Shown in pieces: positions 15,070 to 24,066 of a stretch of DNA of 38,043 nt. How positions within the stretch are numbered: the stretch's first letter is position 1; the number at the start of each line of letters is the position of its first letter. A model generated the notes under the pieces. That model was given only the letters and a program-made list of their open reading frames with translations. It did no database searches and was not told where the DNA came from. Source of the stretch: Opitutia bacterium UBA7876 (GTDB lineage: Bacteria; Verrucomicrobiota; Verrucomicrobiia; Opitutales; Seribacteraceae). A program made the position numbers and the translations under genes. Where the stretch lies: NCBI GenBank assembly GCA_002500665.1, contig DLRY01000075.1, positions 1 through 38,043 of the forward strand, given 5' to 3'.

Positions 15070-15112
15070 TTCCCTTGCCTAATGCCTAAATCAATGATGT
15101 AATGGAGTAAGG

Positions 15113-16198
15113 ATGGAAAATGTGGAAAAAACAGCTGGAACCAAAAGGAAGAAAAAGTCCGTATCCGAATGGAAAGCCTTAGTTGCTGAATTTCAAAAGC
15201 CCCATGCCGGGCGAGCCTGGTGGCAGGTTTTTAATACGATGGGATCCCTTCTCGGAATCTGGATCGGGCTTTATTTTCTTCAATCAGCCATGCAAGCCGA
15301 CGAAATCGCCTCCTCCACCGGATGGTGGATCACGGTTCTCCTCTCTGCCTTCGCCGGACTCATAATCGTGCGAGCCTTCATTATCTTTCACGATTGCGGT
15401 CATGGTTCCTTTCTCGCATCGAAAAAGACAAACAACGCCCTCGGCTTCATCACCGGACTTGTCACCTTTACCCCATACTATCAATGGAGATGGGAGCACG
15501 CCATTCACCACTCAACCACAGGCGACCTTTCAAGGCGCGGAGTTGGCGACATTTGGACCCTGACGGTCAAGGAATACCTCGAGTCCACCCGCTGGAGAAG
15601 GTTTACCTACCGGATGGCGAGAAACCCGGTCATCCTTTTTCTGATTGCACCCCTTTTTCTCTTTTTGATTCTTCAACGCTTTCCCAATCCCAAAGCCAAA
15701 TCACGGGAGAAAAAATCCGTTCACCTCATGAATTTGGCCATAGTCGCAAAGGCGGCCGTTATCATTTGGATCTTCGGATTCGTCCCCTGGTTGGTCATTC
15801 AATTGACCATGATGACCGTAGCCGGAAGCTGTGGAGTTTGGCTCTTCTACGTCCAGCACCAGTTCGAGGACGCCTACTGGGTCAAGGGGGACGAATGGGA
15901 CTTTACTACTGCGGCAATGGAGGGAAGCTCCTTCTACAAGTTGCCAAAGGTTCTGCAATGGTTCTCGGGCAACATCGGTTTCCATCACGTGCATCACCTG
16001 AACCCAATGATCCCGAACTACAATTTGGAAAGGTGCCATTGTTCCGACCCGTACTTCGAGAAGGTGCCGCCAATGAATATCATGACTAGCTTGAAAACCA
16101 TCAACTACCGCCTCTGGGACGAGGACAACGGCAAGATGATCGGATTCCGGCAACTCAAGAGGCAACTCGCCCGGAAGGAGCTGGACCAAGCCGCTTAG
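15113..16198 (+). CDS. Membrane fatty acid desaturase
   Basis: The 361-residue integral membrane protein has the three histidine boxes of acyl-lipid desaturases: HDCGHG at 93-98, HAIHH at 129-133 and HHVHH at 291-295, plus another His in VQHQFE at about 249 that is typical of delta-12/omega-type enzymes. Hydrophobic segments lie at about 40-60, 70-92, 108-122, 172-190 and 205-240. The histidines hold a di-iron centre that introduces a double bond into membrane acyl chains, with electrons from a ferredoxin or cytochrome not encoded here. A GGAGTAAGG directly before the ATG gives a strong ribosome-binding site. The stop overlaps the stop of the convergent sulfatase gene by four bases. Family assignment is firm; regiospecificity is not. 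Confidence 0.93.
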   Translation: MENVEKTAGTKRKKKSVSEWKALVAEFQKPHAGRAWWQVFNTMGSLLGIWIGLYFLQSAMQADEIASSTGWWITVLLSAFAGLIIVRAFIIFHDCGHGSFLASKKTNNALGFITGLVTFTPYYQWRWEHAIHHSTTGDLSRRGVGDIWTLTVKEYLESTRWRRFTYRMARNPVILFLIAPLFLFLILQRFPNPKAKSREKKSVHLMNLAIVAKAAVIIWIFGFVPWLVIQLTMMTVAGSCGVWLFYVQHQFEDAYWVKGDEWDFTTAAMEGSSFYKLPKVLQWFSGNIGFHHVHHLNPMIPNYNLERCHCSDPYFEKVPPMNIMTSLKTINYRLWDEDNGKMIGFRQLKRQLARKELDQAA

Positions 16199-17943
16199 AT
16201 TCTCCTCAGCATCAACAGGCGGAATTCCATCGCCTGCTCGCCCGGAATTTCAGTAGCCTGCAGCTTTAGTTCCCCCTTGCCCGCGGATAGCTTGATCGCC
16301 CCCATTTTCATCGGCTTGAAATCCCTGACGTAGGACTCCACCCGGGGGGACCGGTCTTCCTTCATTCCTCTAAGTGGAGGATCGTGCGGTTCGGCCAACT
16401 TCACTCGGAGTTCCTTCCCGCGAAAGGAAAGTACGATCTCCGAACCCACGTCCTTGCGGGGGCAGGCATACCAAAGCTCGACCTCATAGGTTCCGGTCTT
16501 CCCTACCTCGACGTCCCAAGTCAGGTAGTCCTCTTTCTTGGTCCAGTTGGTGAAGTAGCTGCAATTGGGAAACTTGTTCGATCTCTTGATCCCTCCATGG
16601 GGAATTCCGTCACGGGCCGGGACTTGAGTCCAGCGAACGCCCGGATGCCCGATTACGAAAGGCCTCTCGTCCTTTCCCAGTTCAGGCAGAACCTTCTCAT
16701 TGAAGGTCGCGACGGCCTTCTTCAGCTTGCGGGAGACCTCGGGGAAATCGGCCGTAACGTCCACCCGTTGCCCCGGGTCCTTTGCCATGTCGAACAAGCG
16801 GCCCCTGAAGTCCAGCCTGAAGCCCTGGTTTCTGGCGCCCGTCCTCCCCTTCCAGTGCGAAATAAGAGTTCTCGGCTTCCAATCCGCATCCTTGCCCGCA
16901 AGCAAGGGCTTGAGGCTGCGCCCGTCGAGGGGTTTCGAAACCTCGCTGGGAATTCCGGCGAGATCGGCCAAGGTTGGGAGAAGATCAAGCGCGGAGGAAA
17001 TCTTCATGACCTTCGTTCCCGCCCGAATGCCTTTGGGCCAACGGACCAGCAGGGGTGAACGGGTGCCTCCCTCCTCCGTCGAGCCCTTCCGTCCCTCCAT
17101 ATCCCCGTTCCAGCGGTGACCGTTCGGGCCGTTGTCGTGGAAGAAGACCACAATGGTGTCGTCGGTCACCCTCAGGTCGTCCAGTTTCGCGAGCACGCGG
17201 CCGACGTTCCAGTCGATGTTCTCGCACATGGCGAGGGCTGCCAGCAAGTGCAGCCTTTGCTCCTTCTCCGGCTTGCGGTTGCGCATCAGGCCCTCGAGCT
17301 TCTTGTCCTTGAACTTGTTCCACCACCGGTCCGGAACCTGCATCGGGCTGTGTGGGGTGTTGTAGGGAACGTACGCGAAGAAGGGCTTCATTTGCTTTAC
17401 GGAACGCTCCATGAAGCCAATGGCGTCGGTGGTGAAATCGTCCACGCAGAAACCCTTTCCGCGCACGGGCTTCCCGTTGCGCTCGAGCAAGGGATCGAAG
17501 TAATGCCCCCAGTGCCCCGAGCAGAAACCGTAGAAATAGTCGAACCCGCGCCCAAGGGGATGATAGGGATACTGCATCCCGTTATGCCACTTGCCGAAAG
17601 CCCCTGTAGCGTAGCCGGCCTTGCGGAAAAGATCGGCTATGGTGGCCTCGTCCAAGTCCATGCGCTCGCCCCCTGCGGAGGTACTGTAGACCCCGCTCCT
17701 GACGTGATGGCGACCGGTAAGGAACTCAGCCCGGGTGGGCGAGCAAACCGGGCAGACGAAGAAGCGCTCGAAAGAGGCCCCATCCCTGGCCAGGGAATCG
17801 AGATTCGGCGTAGAAAGGTTGGTGTTCCCGTTCATGCTCAGGTCCCCCCAGCCCTGGTCGTCCGTGAGGAAGACCACTATGTTGGGCTGAGCCCGCAAAC
17901 CGCTCGAAACAAGGAACAGGAAAACGGGAAGAAGAAACCTCAT
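16195..17943 (-). CDS. S1-type sulfatase (arylsulfatase A-like)
   Basis: The 582-residue exported enzyme starts at ATG 17943 (signal peptide MRFLLPVFLFLVSSGLRA); an upstream ATG at 17982 would overlap the neighbouring gene. Motifs are LTDDQGWGD (metal Asp pair), VCSPTRAEFLTG with catalytic Cys67, GAFGKWHNG (Lys and His of the active site), NTPHSP and HDNGPNG (metal DN). Residues about 450-582 form an added beta-sandwich with carbohydrate-binding character (TWDVEVGKTGTYEVELWYA). The substrate is an unknown sulfated glycan. It lies five bases after the upstream sulfatase stop, so the two are one operon and probably act in sequence on the same polysaccharide. A formylglycine-generating enzyme must be supplied from elsewhere in the genome. 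Confidence 0.93.
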   Translation of the reverse strand: MRFLLPVFLFLVSSGLRAQPNIVVFLTDDQGWGDLSMNGNTNLSTPNLDSLARDGASFERFFVCPVCSPTRAEFLTGRHHVRSGVYSTSAGGERMDLDEATIADLFRKAGYATGAFGKWHNGMQYPYHPLGRGFDYFYGFCSGHWGHYFDPLLERNGKPVRGKGFCVDDFTTDAIGFMERSVKQMKPFFAYVPYNTPHSPMQVPDRWWNKFKDKKLEGLMRNRKPEKEQRLHLLAALAMCENIDWNVGRVLAKLDDLRVTDDTIVVFFHDNGPNGHRWNGDMEGRKGSTEEGGTRSPLLVRWPKGIRAGTKVMKISSALDLLPTLADLAGIPSEVSKPLDGRSLKPLLAGKDADWKPRTLISHWKGRTGARNQGFRLDFRGRLFDMAKDPGQRVDVTADFPEVSRKLKKAVATFNEKVLPELGKDERPFVIGHPGVRWTQVPARDGIPHGGIKRSNKFPNCSYFTNWTKKEDYLTWDVEVGKTGTYEVELWYACPRKDVGSEIVLSFRGKELRVKLAEPHDPPLRGMKEDRSPRVESYVRDFKPMKMGAIKLSAGKGELKLQATEIPGEQAMEFRLLMLRRI

Positions 17944-17948
17944 GGCCT

Positions 17949-19739
17949 TCAGTCCAGGGTCTTGATCACCGCGTAATAACATCCAAGCTCACCCTCCGGA
18001 ACCGAGAAGAAGGGAGCAAGACGGTGCTTCCCCTGAGTCAGCTTGGTCTCGAAAACGATGGATTTCGCCCCTTTGCCGACCGGCTTGGATTGGAGGTCCT
18101 TGCCGTTGAGCCGAAGGGTGGCGGTCTTGGCCCCGATGACCTGTCCGACCTGAGCCCGGAAGGCCTTGCTCGCTCCCGGGACGTCCTTTCCGGGGACAAG
18201 CTCCTCGTTGATCGCCTTGCCCGACTCCACCGGCCAGCGCAGGACCTCGATCCGGTACTTGCCTGTCTTGAGGACCTTAAGAGCCCAGTGCCCCTGGTGC
18301 TTCATCCCCTTGGCATTGCCTCGGATCGGGTTCCTGCTGCGGATGTGCGCTTGATTCCAGGGCGTTCCCGCCTCCTGAATCCAGTCGTGGCTAGTCAGGC
18401 TAACCACAGGATGATCCTCGTGTCCGACGTGCAATTCGGTGGTCTCGGCGAAAGTCGGCTCCAGTTCGGCCCACCACTTGTCGTAGAAGGCGCGCATTTT
18501 CGCCACCTGCTTGGGATTCTCCTTCGCAAGGTTTTTCTCTTGGCCGGGATCCTTCTCGATATCATACAGCTCCTGCCCGTTGACCAGCCTCCAGCGCTGG
18601 CTCATGACCGAGGACTTACGCCACTTGATCGGGTCGCGTACCCTCTGGGAATCGGTGACCATGAAACGTTCCGGCCACTTCGCCTTCGATCCGGGCTTGA
18701 GCAAAGCCTTGATCGAGATTCCGTCGAATTTGTAGCCCTTTGGCTTTTTCGAACCGGTAAGCTCAAGTAGCGTGGGCGCCACGTCCACGGCATGGCACAG
18801 CGTATCCACGACGTGCTTCCTGTCCATCCCCCCCCCTGGCCAATGAAGGAAGAAAGGCACCCTGTGTCCGCCGTCGTATTCGCTACCCTTTTGCCCGCGC
18901 ATCCCGGCATTGAAGATCTGCCTTCCGCTCGCCGTGCCGTTGTCCGTGGTAAAGATGAAGATGGTGTCGTCGTGTACGCCCAGCTTCTTGAGCAGGGCGC
19001 GGGTCTTGCCGACGTTGTCGTCGATGTTGGTAATCATCCCGAAGAAGGAGGCGATCCTGCCCGACTGCCCTTTGTACATGTCGAGGTATTTCTGAGGGCA
19101 ATGAAAGGGGCCATGAGGAGCGTTTGTGCAGATATAGGCGAAGAAGGGCTTCTTGGCCTTGGCGTTGCGGGTAATGAACTTTTTGGCCTCATCGAAGAAG
19201 ACGTCCGTGCAAAAGCCCTTGGCCTGGACGATCCTGCCGTTATGAAAATAGCCACCGTCAAAGTAGGCGTTGTCCCACACGTCGGGGGTCTGCCCCACTC
19301 CCCCGCCACCATGGCGATAGACTTCCTTGAAGCCACGGTCCTCCGGGCGGTAGGGGTAATTGTCCCCCATATGCCATTTTCCGAACATGCCCGTTTCGTA
19401 CCCGTTGTCCTGGAGCATCTGGCCTAAGGTGCCTTCATTGGCCCGCAGCATCGAGCGGCCCATAATGGTGTGCCAAACCCCCGTCCGGTTGGTCCAGTGA
19501 CCGGAGATCAGGGCGGCCCGCGTCGGGGAACAGGTAGGCGCGACGTGATAGTCGTCCAGCCAGACCGACTCGTTAGCCAGCTTGTCGGTGTGCGGAGTCT
19601 TGATCACCGGGTTGCCCGTGCAACCGAGGTCTCCGTAACCCTGGTCGTCGGTAATGATCAGGACGACGTTCGGCTTGGCGCCGAATAGGGCGAATTGAAG
19701 GATAAGCAGGAAGAAGATTCCAGGAATGGATTTGTTCAT
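17949..19739 (-). CDS. S1-type sulfatase (arylsulfatase A-like), first gene of a pair
   Basis: The 596-residue exported enzyme has a signal peptide of about 20 residues (MNKSIPGIFFLLILQFALFG). Motifs are ITDDQGYGDLG, TCSPTRAALISG with catalytic Cys70, GMFGKWHMGD, NAPHGP and TTDNGTASG. A C-terminal beta-sandwich of about 150 residues follows the catalytic domain (YRIEVLRWPVES, KHRLAPFFSV), as in the next gene. It leads a two-gene operon with the sulfatase at 16195-17943 and is divergent from the His-rich lipoprotein gene; the shared intergenic region holds two inverted repeats. Codons for PGGG at 18828-18836 form an uninterrupted run of nine G on the coding strand. Confidence 0.93.
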   Translation of the reverse strand: MNKSIPGIFFLLILQFALFGAKPNVVLIITDDQGYGDLGCTGNPVIKTPHTDKLANESVWLDDYHVAPTCSPTRAALISGHWTNRTGVWHTIMGRSMLRANEGTLGQMLQDNGYETGMFGKWHMGDNYPYRPEDRGFKEVYRHGGGGVGQTPDVWDNAYFDGGYFHNGRIVQAKGFCTDVFFDEAKKFITRNAKAKKPFFAYICTNAPHGPFHCPQKYLDMYKGQSGRIASFFGMITNIDDNVGKTRALLKKLGVHDDTIFIFTTDNGTASGRQIFNAGMRGQKGSEYDGGHRVPFFLHWPGGGMDRKHVVDTLCHAVDVAPTLLELTGSKKPKGYKFDGISIKALLKPGSKAKWPERFMVTDSQRVRDPIKWRKSSVMSQRWRLVNGQELYDIEKDPGQEKNLAKENPKQVAKMRAFYDKWWAELEPTFAETTELHVGHEDHPVVSLTSHDWIQEAGTPWNQAHIRSRNPIRGNAKGMKHQGHWALKVLKTGKYRIEVLRWPVESGKAINEELVPGKDVPGASKAFRAQVGQVIGAKTATLRLNGKDLQSKPVGKGAKSIVFETKLTQGKHRLAPFFSVPEGELGCYYAVIKTLD

Positions 19740-19747
19740 AAGCTAAG

Positions 19748-19774
19748 TAGGTTTGAAATAAGCCCGTAAACCTA
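19748..19774. promoter_or_regulatory. Inverted repeat TAGGTTT-N13-AAACCTA, candidate operator
   Basis: Seven-base perfect arms, TAGGTTT and AAACCTA, are separated by 13 bases and start eight bases upstream of the sulfatase ATG. The element could be a protein-binding site or, in the sulfatase transcript, a hairpin next to the start codon. A second inverted repeat of similar length lies 27 bases further on. Confidence 0.4.
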
Positions 19775-19801
19775 ATGCGCCCGAAGTCTTCTTGACCACC
19801 C

Positions 19802-19827
19802 CGAAATGACGAAATTTATGCATTTCG
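19802..19827. promoter_or_regulatory. Inverted repeat CGAAATG-N12-CATTTCG, candidate operator
   Basis: Seven-base perfect arms with 12 bases between them lie in the middle of the 138-base divergent intergenic region. The spacer itself starts with ACGAAAT, partly repeating the left arm. A dimeric regulator spanning about two helical turns would fit. No nearby gene encodes an obvious regulator. Confidence 0.4.
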
Positions 19828-19877
19828 CAACCCCTCTTGCACTTGCCCCACCCAACTTTAGCCGATAAACAATTCCT

Positions 19878-20363
19878 ATGAAATCCAACTCCACCTTATT
19901 TGTCGCGCTCGCTCTTTTCCTCGGATCCTGCGGGGGCGACCACGACCACCACGGCCATTCCGGCGTACACGTCCACACCGCGCCCAATGGCGGCAAGCTC
20001 ATCGAGCTTGGGGAGCATGGCTCCGGCCATAACTTGGAACTCTTCCTCCATGAGGACGGTTTTCTCCAGGTTTTCATCCTGGATGCCCACGCCGAGAATG
20101 CCGTACGCATCGCTCAGTCGACGATCGAGGTCGTGACGACCGATACAAACGGTTCCGGCAAAATCTTCGTCTGCGACGCGATCCCCGACCCCGCATCCGG
20201 TGAAACGGTCGGGGATACTTCTGTTTTTACCTCCCGGGAAAGGGTCTCCGGCGACCTACCCCTGAAGGCCACCATCCCCAGCCTCGGGGTTCTCGGCAAA
20301 ACCTACGAGCAGATCAGCTTCGAGTTCTCGGGCAACCCCGCAGCCCACCACGATGACCATTGA
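19878..20363 (+). CDS. His-rich lipoprotein, possible metal-binding protein
   Basis: The 161-residue protein has a lipoprotein signal ending in FLGSC, so it should be anchored in a membrane at Cys18. It then shows a His/Asp/Gly-rich stretch (DHDHHGHSGVHVH) and a HTAPNGGKLIELGEHG segment, and ends in AHHDDH. Similar H-T-A-P-x-G-G-x-L-x-E-L-G proteins occur as uncharacterised periplasmic proteins in PVC bacteria. The His clusters at both ends suggest binding of zinc, copper or another transition metal. The rest is predicted beta-rich. The last codons overlap the start of sufE by 11 bases, so the two genes are coupled, a curious pairing of a metal-binding lipoprotein with an iron-sulfur assembly factor. 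Confidence 0.7.
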   Translation: MKSNSTLFVALALFLGSCGGDHDHHGHSGVHVHTAPNGGKLIELGEHGSGHNLELFLHEDGFLQVFILDAHAENAVRIAQSTIEVVTTDTNGSGKIFVCDAIPDPASGETVGDTSVFTSRERVSGDLPLKATIPSLGVLGKTYEQISFEFSGNPAAHHDDH

Positions 20364-20775
20364 CGAAAAGCGCGACCAACTGATCGAGGAGCTTATGCCC
20401 TTCGAGGATCCTTTCGAGCGCTTTGCCTACGTCATTGACCGAGCCAAGGGACTGGATCCTCTTCCCGAGGACTACAAGATCGATACCTTTCTGATCAAGG
20501 GATGCATCTCTCAGCTCTGGGTCTTTCCAAACTTCAACGAGGGCAAGTGCCGCTTCCAGGCCGATTCAGATGCCTCCATCACCAAGGGTACCGCCAGCCT
20601 GCTTTGCGAACTCTACAGCGACGAGACTCCTGAGGAAGTGATTCGCCTCGAGCCGGATTTCCTGAGTGAAGTCGGCATCACGCAGCATCTCTCCCCCAAC
20701 CGCCGCAACGGGCTCACTGGAGTCAGGGAAAAAATCAAGGCCTACGCCCAGATGCAACTGGAGCGGACCCACTGA
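20353..20775 (+). CDS. sufE: SufE family cysteine desulfuration protein
   Basis: The 140-residue protein has the SufE fold signature, with IKGCISQLWVFP placing the sulfur-accepting Cys at residue 51, the same position as in E. coli SufE. The C-terminal LSPNRRNGLTGVREKIKAYA is also typical. SufE takes persulfide sulfur from the desulfurase SufS and passes it to the SufBCD scaffold for iron-sulfur cluster assembly in the cytoplasm. No other suf gene is in the window. The start overlaps the His-rich lipoprotein gene by 11 bases. The length is normal for the family. Confidence 0.95.
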   Translation: MTIDEKRDQLIEELMPFEDPFERFAYVIDRAKGLDPLPEDYKIDTFLIKGCISQLWVFPNFNEGKCRFQADSDASITKGTASLLCELYSDETPEEVIRLEPDFLSEVGITQHLSPNRRNGLTGVREKIKAYAQMQLERTH

Positions 20776-20809
20776 ATCCTCAGACCGTGGAAAGAATGCT
20801 CGGAAGTGC

Positions 20810-21514
20810 ATGAAGACGTTCGGACTGGCGATCCTCACCTTTGTGGGTCTGTGCGGTTTGCTGAAGGCCGAAGAGTCCGGCAAGCACTTGTTCATTCTCT
20901 CCGGTCAGTCCAACATGGCCCGCTTCAAGCCGGCGTTATGGTTTACCCCGGGAATCAGTCAGGCGCTCGGCGCCGACAACGTCATCGTGAGCTTCCATGC
21001 CAAGGGTGGACAACCGATTTCCAAATGGTACAAGGAATGGAAGAGCGGAAAAGGAGAGACCGACCCGGGCGCAGGGAAGATATACGATGCCATGATGGGA
21101 GCTACCCAAGCCAAGATGGAGGGCGAAAAGATCCGCACGGCAACTTTCATATGGATGCAGGGAGAGGCCGACTCCAAAGCCCAAAACAGCGACGTCTACC
21201 TCGCCAGCCTCAACGGCTTGAAAAAGCAACTCGAAAAAGACCTGATGCGCACCGACCTCAACTTCATCATCGGCAGGCTCAGCGACTGTGGTTTCTACAG
21301 GAGGCGGGACAAGAAAAGGGTCGAAAACCCCCATTGGGAAGGAATCCGAAAGGCCCAGCAAGCCTTTGCCGACGCCTCGCAACGAGCAGTATGGATCGAT
21401 ACCGATGATCTCAACGGAGAAAAGCACGCCCTTCATTTGACCAAGCCGGAGGGCTATGAAACCTTGGGGAAACGCTATGTGGAGGCGGCGGTCGAGTTGG
21501 TCAAAGCGAAGTGA
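20810..21514 (+). CDS. Exported SASA-type carbohydrate acetylesterase
   Basis: The 234-residue protein starts at ATG 20810, which gives a signal peptide MKTFGLAILTFVGLCGLLKA; longer in-frame starts would run back into sufE. FILSGQSNMARF carries the nucleophile Ser of the sialate O-acetylesterase/CE6 superfamily, FIWMQGEADS is the WxQGE(A/N)D motif, and LHLTKPEGYETLG near the end contributes the catalytic His. Enzymes of this family remove acetyl groups from sugars such as xylan, pectin or sialic acid. It follows sufE after 34 bases and precedes the DUF1592 gene by 28 bases, so it may be transcribed with either. Confidence 0.85.
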   Translation: MKTFGLAILTFVGLCGLLKAEESGKHLFILSGQSNMARFKPALWFTPGISQALGADNVIVSFHAKGGQPISKWYKEWKSGKGETDPGAGKIYDAMMGATQAKMEGEKIRTATFIWMQGEADSKAQNSDVYLASLNGLKKQLEKDLMRTDLNFIIGRLSDCGFYRRRDKKRVENPHWEGIRKAQQAFADASQRAVWIDTDDLNGEKHALHLTKPEGYETLGKRYVEAAVELVKAK

Positions 21515-21542
21515 TTGACCAACCATTGAAAATCTTCACGGC

Positions 21543-24053
21543 ATGACTATTTGGATTAGGTTTCTTTTGGTTTTGATTCCCTCCTTTCTTTGGGGCGGGG
21601 AAGAGCTTTGGGCTGCTCCGTTTGTCATGCCTGAAAAGATGGAGGACCTGATGGCGAATTACTGTTTCGATTGCCATGACGAAGACACCAAGAAGGGTGA
21701 GGTCCGGTTGGATAATCTCGTCACCTTGGCCCTAAAAGACAGGTTGGATTTGTTGAATCGCGTGCAGGAGCAAATCTTCATCAAGGAGATGCCACCAAAA
21801 AAAAGAAAAGATCAGCCGAGCGATTCCGAGCGTGAACAGTTGAATGACTGGATGACCGCTGAGCTCCGGAAGCACAAGGCCTCCAGGTTTGAGGAAAAGC
21901 TGCGTTACCCCAGCTACGGAAATTACGTCGACCATGATAAACTCTTCAGCGGGGAAATTAAGGACAAACCGTTCTCGCCCGCTCGGAGGTGGTTGGTAAG
22001 TCCGAGGATTTTCCATGAAAGGGTGATGAACGTTCTGGGCTTGAGCGATCATGAGAAAAGAGGTTTTTCGACCCGTCAGTTTGATGGAGTGAAGAATCCG
22101 TTCTTGTTACCCGATCGTTCGGGGGTTCGTGATTATGACGTCACGACCTTGGACGGCGGACATTTGTTGGTGATGCTGGGAAACGCAAAATGGATAGCAG
22201 GCAAACAAATTTTTGCCGCCCGCCTGAAGACACCGCAAAAAGAGGAACTGCTGAAAGGCTTGAGTCGCAAGGACCGCTGGTATCCCAAAGTCACGCCCCA
22301 GGCTTTCGAGAAAATCGTCCTCAAGGCAGAGCCCCCGACGGACGATGAAATGAACGCTGCGGTCGAAGAACAGTTCGATTGCGTATTGATGCGCAAACCG
22401 ACGGCGGAGGAGGTTGCCAAATACGTCGAACTGTTGCGCTCTTCCATTGAACTAGCCGGGAATTCGGAAGGGTTGCGGCAAATGCTCTTTGCCGTCTTGC
22501 TGGAGTCCGATTTTCTCTATCGTCTGGAATTGGGAGGTGGCGAACCCGACGAATTCGGGCGACGCAAGCTCACCCCACATGAAGGCAGTTTGGCGATTGC
22601 TTACGCCTTGGGAGACCGGAGTCCCGACCCCGAATTATCCAAAGCCGCCAAAGAGGGTCGTCTCGAATCCAAGGAAGACTATCGCCGGGAAGTCGAGCGT
22701 CTGCTTGCCGACCAAAACTATTACAAAGGCCCCGTAGACCATAAGATCAGCGGGAAGAACATGCGCTCCCACGAAACGTCGCACCCTAAGATCGTCCGCT
22801 TCTTTCGCGAATTCTTCGGGTATCCTAAGGCGGCCAAGATTTTCAAGGATATAGAGCGCAGCGACGGTTATTACCAGAATCCCGGGCGCGGCACCTTGGG
22901 CACCCCCGGGTTCCTGATCAAAGAAGCCGACCGGGTGGTGGATTGGTACCTTAAGAAGGATGAGAAGGTTTTCGAAAACTTGCTGACCTCCGAAGAGTAT
23001 TTCGTTTACCATGACAAAGACAACGAAACGGGTCACAAGATCATTGCGGAATGGACGCAAGCGTACGAAAGGCTCAAGGATACGGACTGGAAGGAGAACC
23101 CGGAGAAGGTCATTGAGGAGAATCTGGTTTTTCTAAGTACCAAGAAATTCGTTCGGGTTTCGGGTACGAAATCCAAGCGCGAATTTATGCGTTATATGCA
23201 TTTCTGGGGGGAAACGATCGGCAAAGGGCGCACGCCCTTTACCACGCCTTCTTTTGCCCATGGCTACTACTACAACCATTCGGTGTTTTACAACCTGCCG
23301 CCCACGCCCAACCCCTTCCGCTACGGGGGAGTGGAGAACAAAAACCACAAGGGCTTGGACGACGTCGAGTTCTGGGACTACCCGGTCGAGCAGCCCTTTG
23401 ACGTTTCGCAGCGCAAAGGTTTGCTTACTCATCCCGCCTGGTTGATCGCTCATTCCTCCAATTTTCATACCGACCCGATCAAGCGCGGTCGCTGGATCCG
23501 GGAAAAACTCCTTGCCGGAAGCGTGCCCGACGTGCCCATCACCGTGGACGCGCAAATCCCGGAGGATCCTCACAAGACGCTGCGCGAACGGGTCGAGTCG
23601 GTTACGGGACAAGCCGAATGCCGGAAATGTCACGAGCGCATGAACCCGCTTGGTTTTCCCTTCGAGGCCTTTGATGACTTCGGTCGCTACCGACTCGACG
23701 AACCTTTGGAATCCGAGGAACAGCTCGTGTCCAGGGCAAAGAAGAAAAACGGAGCCAACCTTTACAAAACCAAATCCGTCCGCACCTCGGGAGCGTTGTG
23801 GGGCACCGGGGACTCGAACCTGGACGGCGAAGTTTCCGATCCCTTTGATTTGATCGACCGGTTGGCCAAGTCGACCCGTGTCCGCCAGTCTATCATCAGG
23901 CATGCGTTTCGTTTTTACATGGGACGAAACGAAATGATTTCCGATGCACAGACTCTGCTTGATGCCGATCTGGCTTATGTCCGAAGTGGAGGAAGTTTCA
24001 ATGAGGTCATTATTTCCCTTTTAACCTCCGACTCCTTCATGTACCGTAAATAA
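21543..24053 (+). CDS. Planctomycete-type cytochrome / DUF1592-DUF1588-DUF1585 protein
   Basis: The 836-residue exported protein (signal peptide about 1-25) has an N-terminal planctomycete cytochrome c domain with CFDCH at 41-45, a heme-c site, and a MPPKKR motif. The middle part has DFLYRLELGG and RKLTPHEGSLAIAYALGDRSPD, typical of DUF1592. DUF1588 follows, ending in CRKCHERMNPLGFPFEAFDDFGRYR, with a second CxxCH at 693-697. The C terminus is DUF1585 (GALWGTGDSNLDG, RHAFRFYMGR, LLTSDSFMYRK). These proteins are frequent in Planctomycetota and Verrucomicrobiota and nearly always adjoin a DUF1552 gene, as here 13 bases downstream. The reaction is unknown; the heme sites indicate redox chemistry in the periplasm. 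Confidence 0.93.
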   Translation: MTIWIRFLLVLIPSFLWGGEELWAAPFVMPEKMEDLMANYCFDCHDEDTKKGEVRLDNLVTLALKDRLDLLNRVQEQIFIKEMPPKKRKDQPSDSEREQLNDWMTAELRKHKASRFEEKLRYPSYGNYVDHDKLFSGEIKDKPFSPARRWLVSPRIFHERVMNVLGLSDHEKRGFSTRQFDGVKNPFLLPDRSGVRDYDVTTLDGGHLLVMLGNAKWIAGKQIFAARLKTPQKEELLKGLSRKDRWYPKVTPQAFEKIVLKAEPPTDDEMNAAVEEQFDCVLMRKPTAEEVAKYVELLRSSIELAGNSEGLRQMLFAVLLESDFLYRLELGGGEPDEFGRRKLTPHEGSLAIAYALGDRSPDPELSKAAKEGRLESKEDYRREVERLLADQNYYKGPVDHKISGKNMRSHETSHPKIVRFFREFFGYPKAAKIFKDIERSDGYYQNPGRGTLGTPGFLIKEADRVVDWYLKKDEKVFENLLTSEEYFVYHDKDNETGHKIIAEWTQAYERLKDTDWKENPEKVIEENLVFLSTKKFVRVSGTKSKREFMRYMHFWGETIGKGRTPFTTPSFAHGYYYNHSVFYNLPPTPNPFRYGGVENKNHKGLDDVEFWDYPVEQPFDVSQRKGLLTHPAWLIAHSSNFHTDPIKRGRWIREKLLAGSVPDVPITVDAQIPEDPHKTLRERVESVTGQAECRKCHERMNPLGFPFEAFDDFGRYRLDEPLESEEQLVSRAKKKNGANLYKTKSVRTSGALWGTGDSNLDGEVSDPFDLIDRLAKSTRVRQSIIRHAFRFYMGRNEMISDAQTLLDADLAYVRSGGSFNEVIISLLTSDSFMYRK

Positions 24054-24066
24054 TCGATTATTCACC

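Noticed and set aside
17116..17976. 286-codon open frame on the plus strand
   Set aside because: It is antisense to a sulfatase with a full set of active-site motifs.
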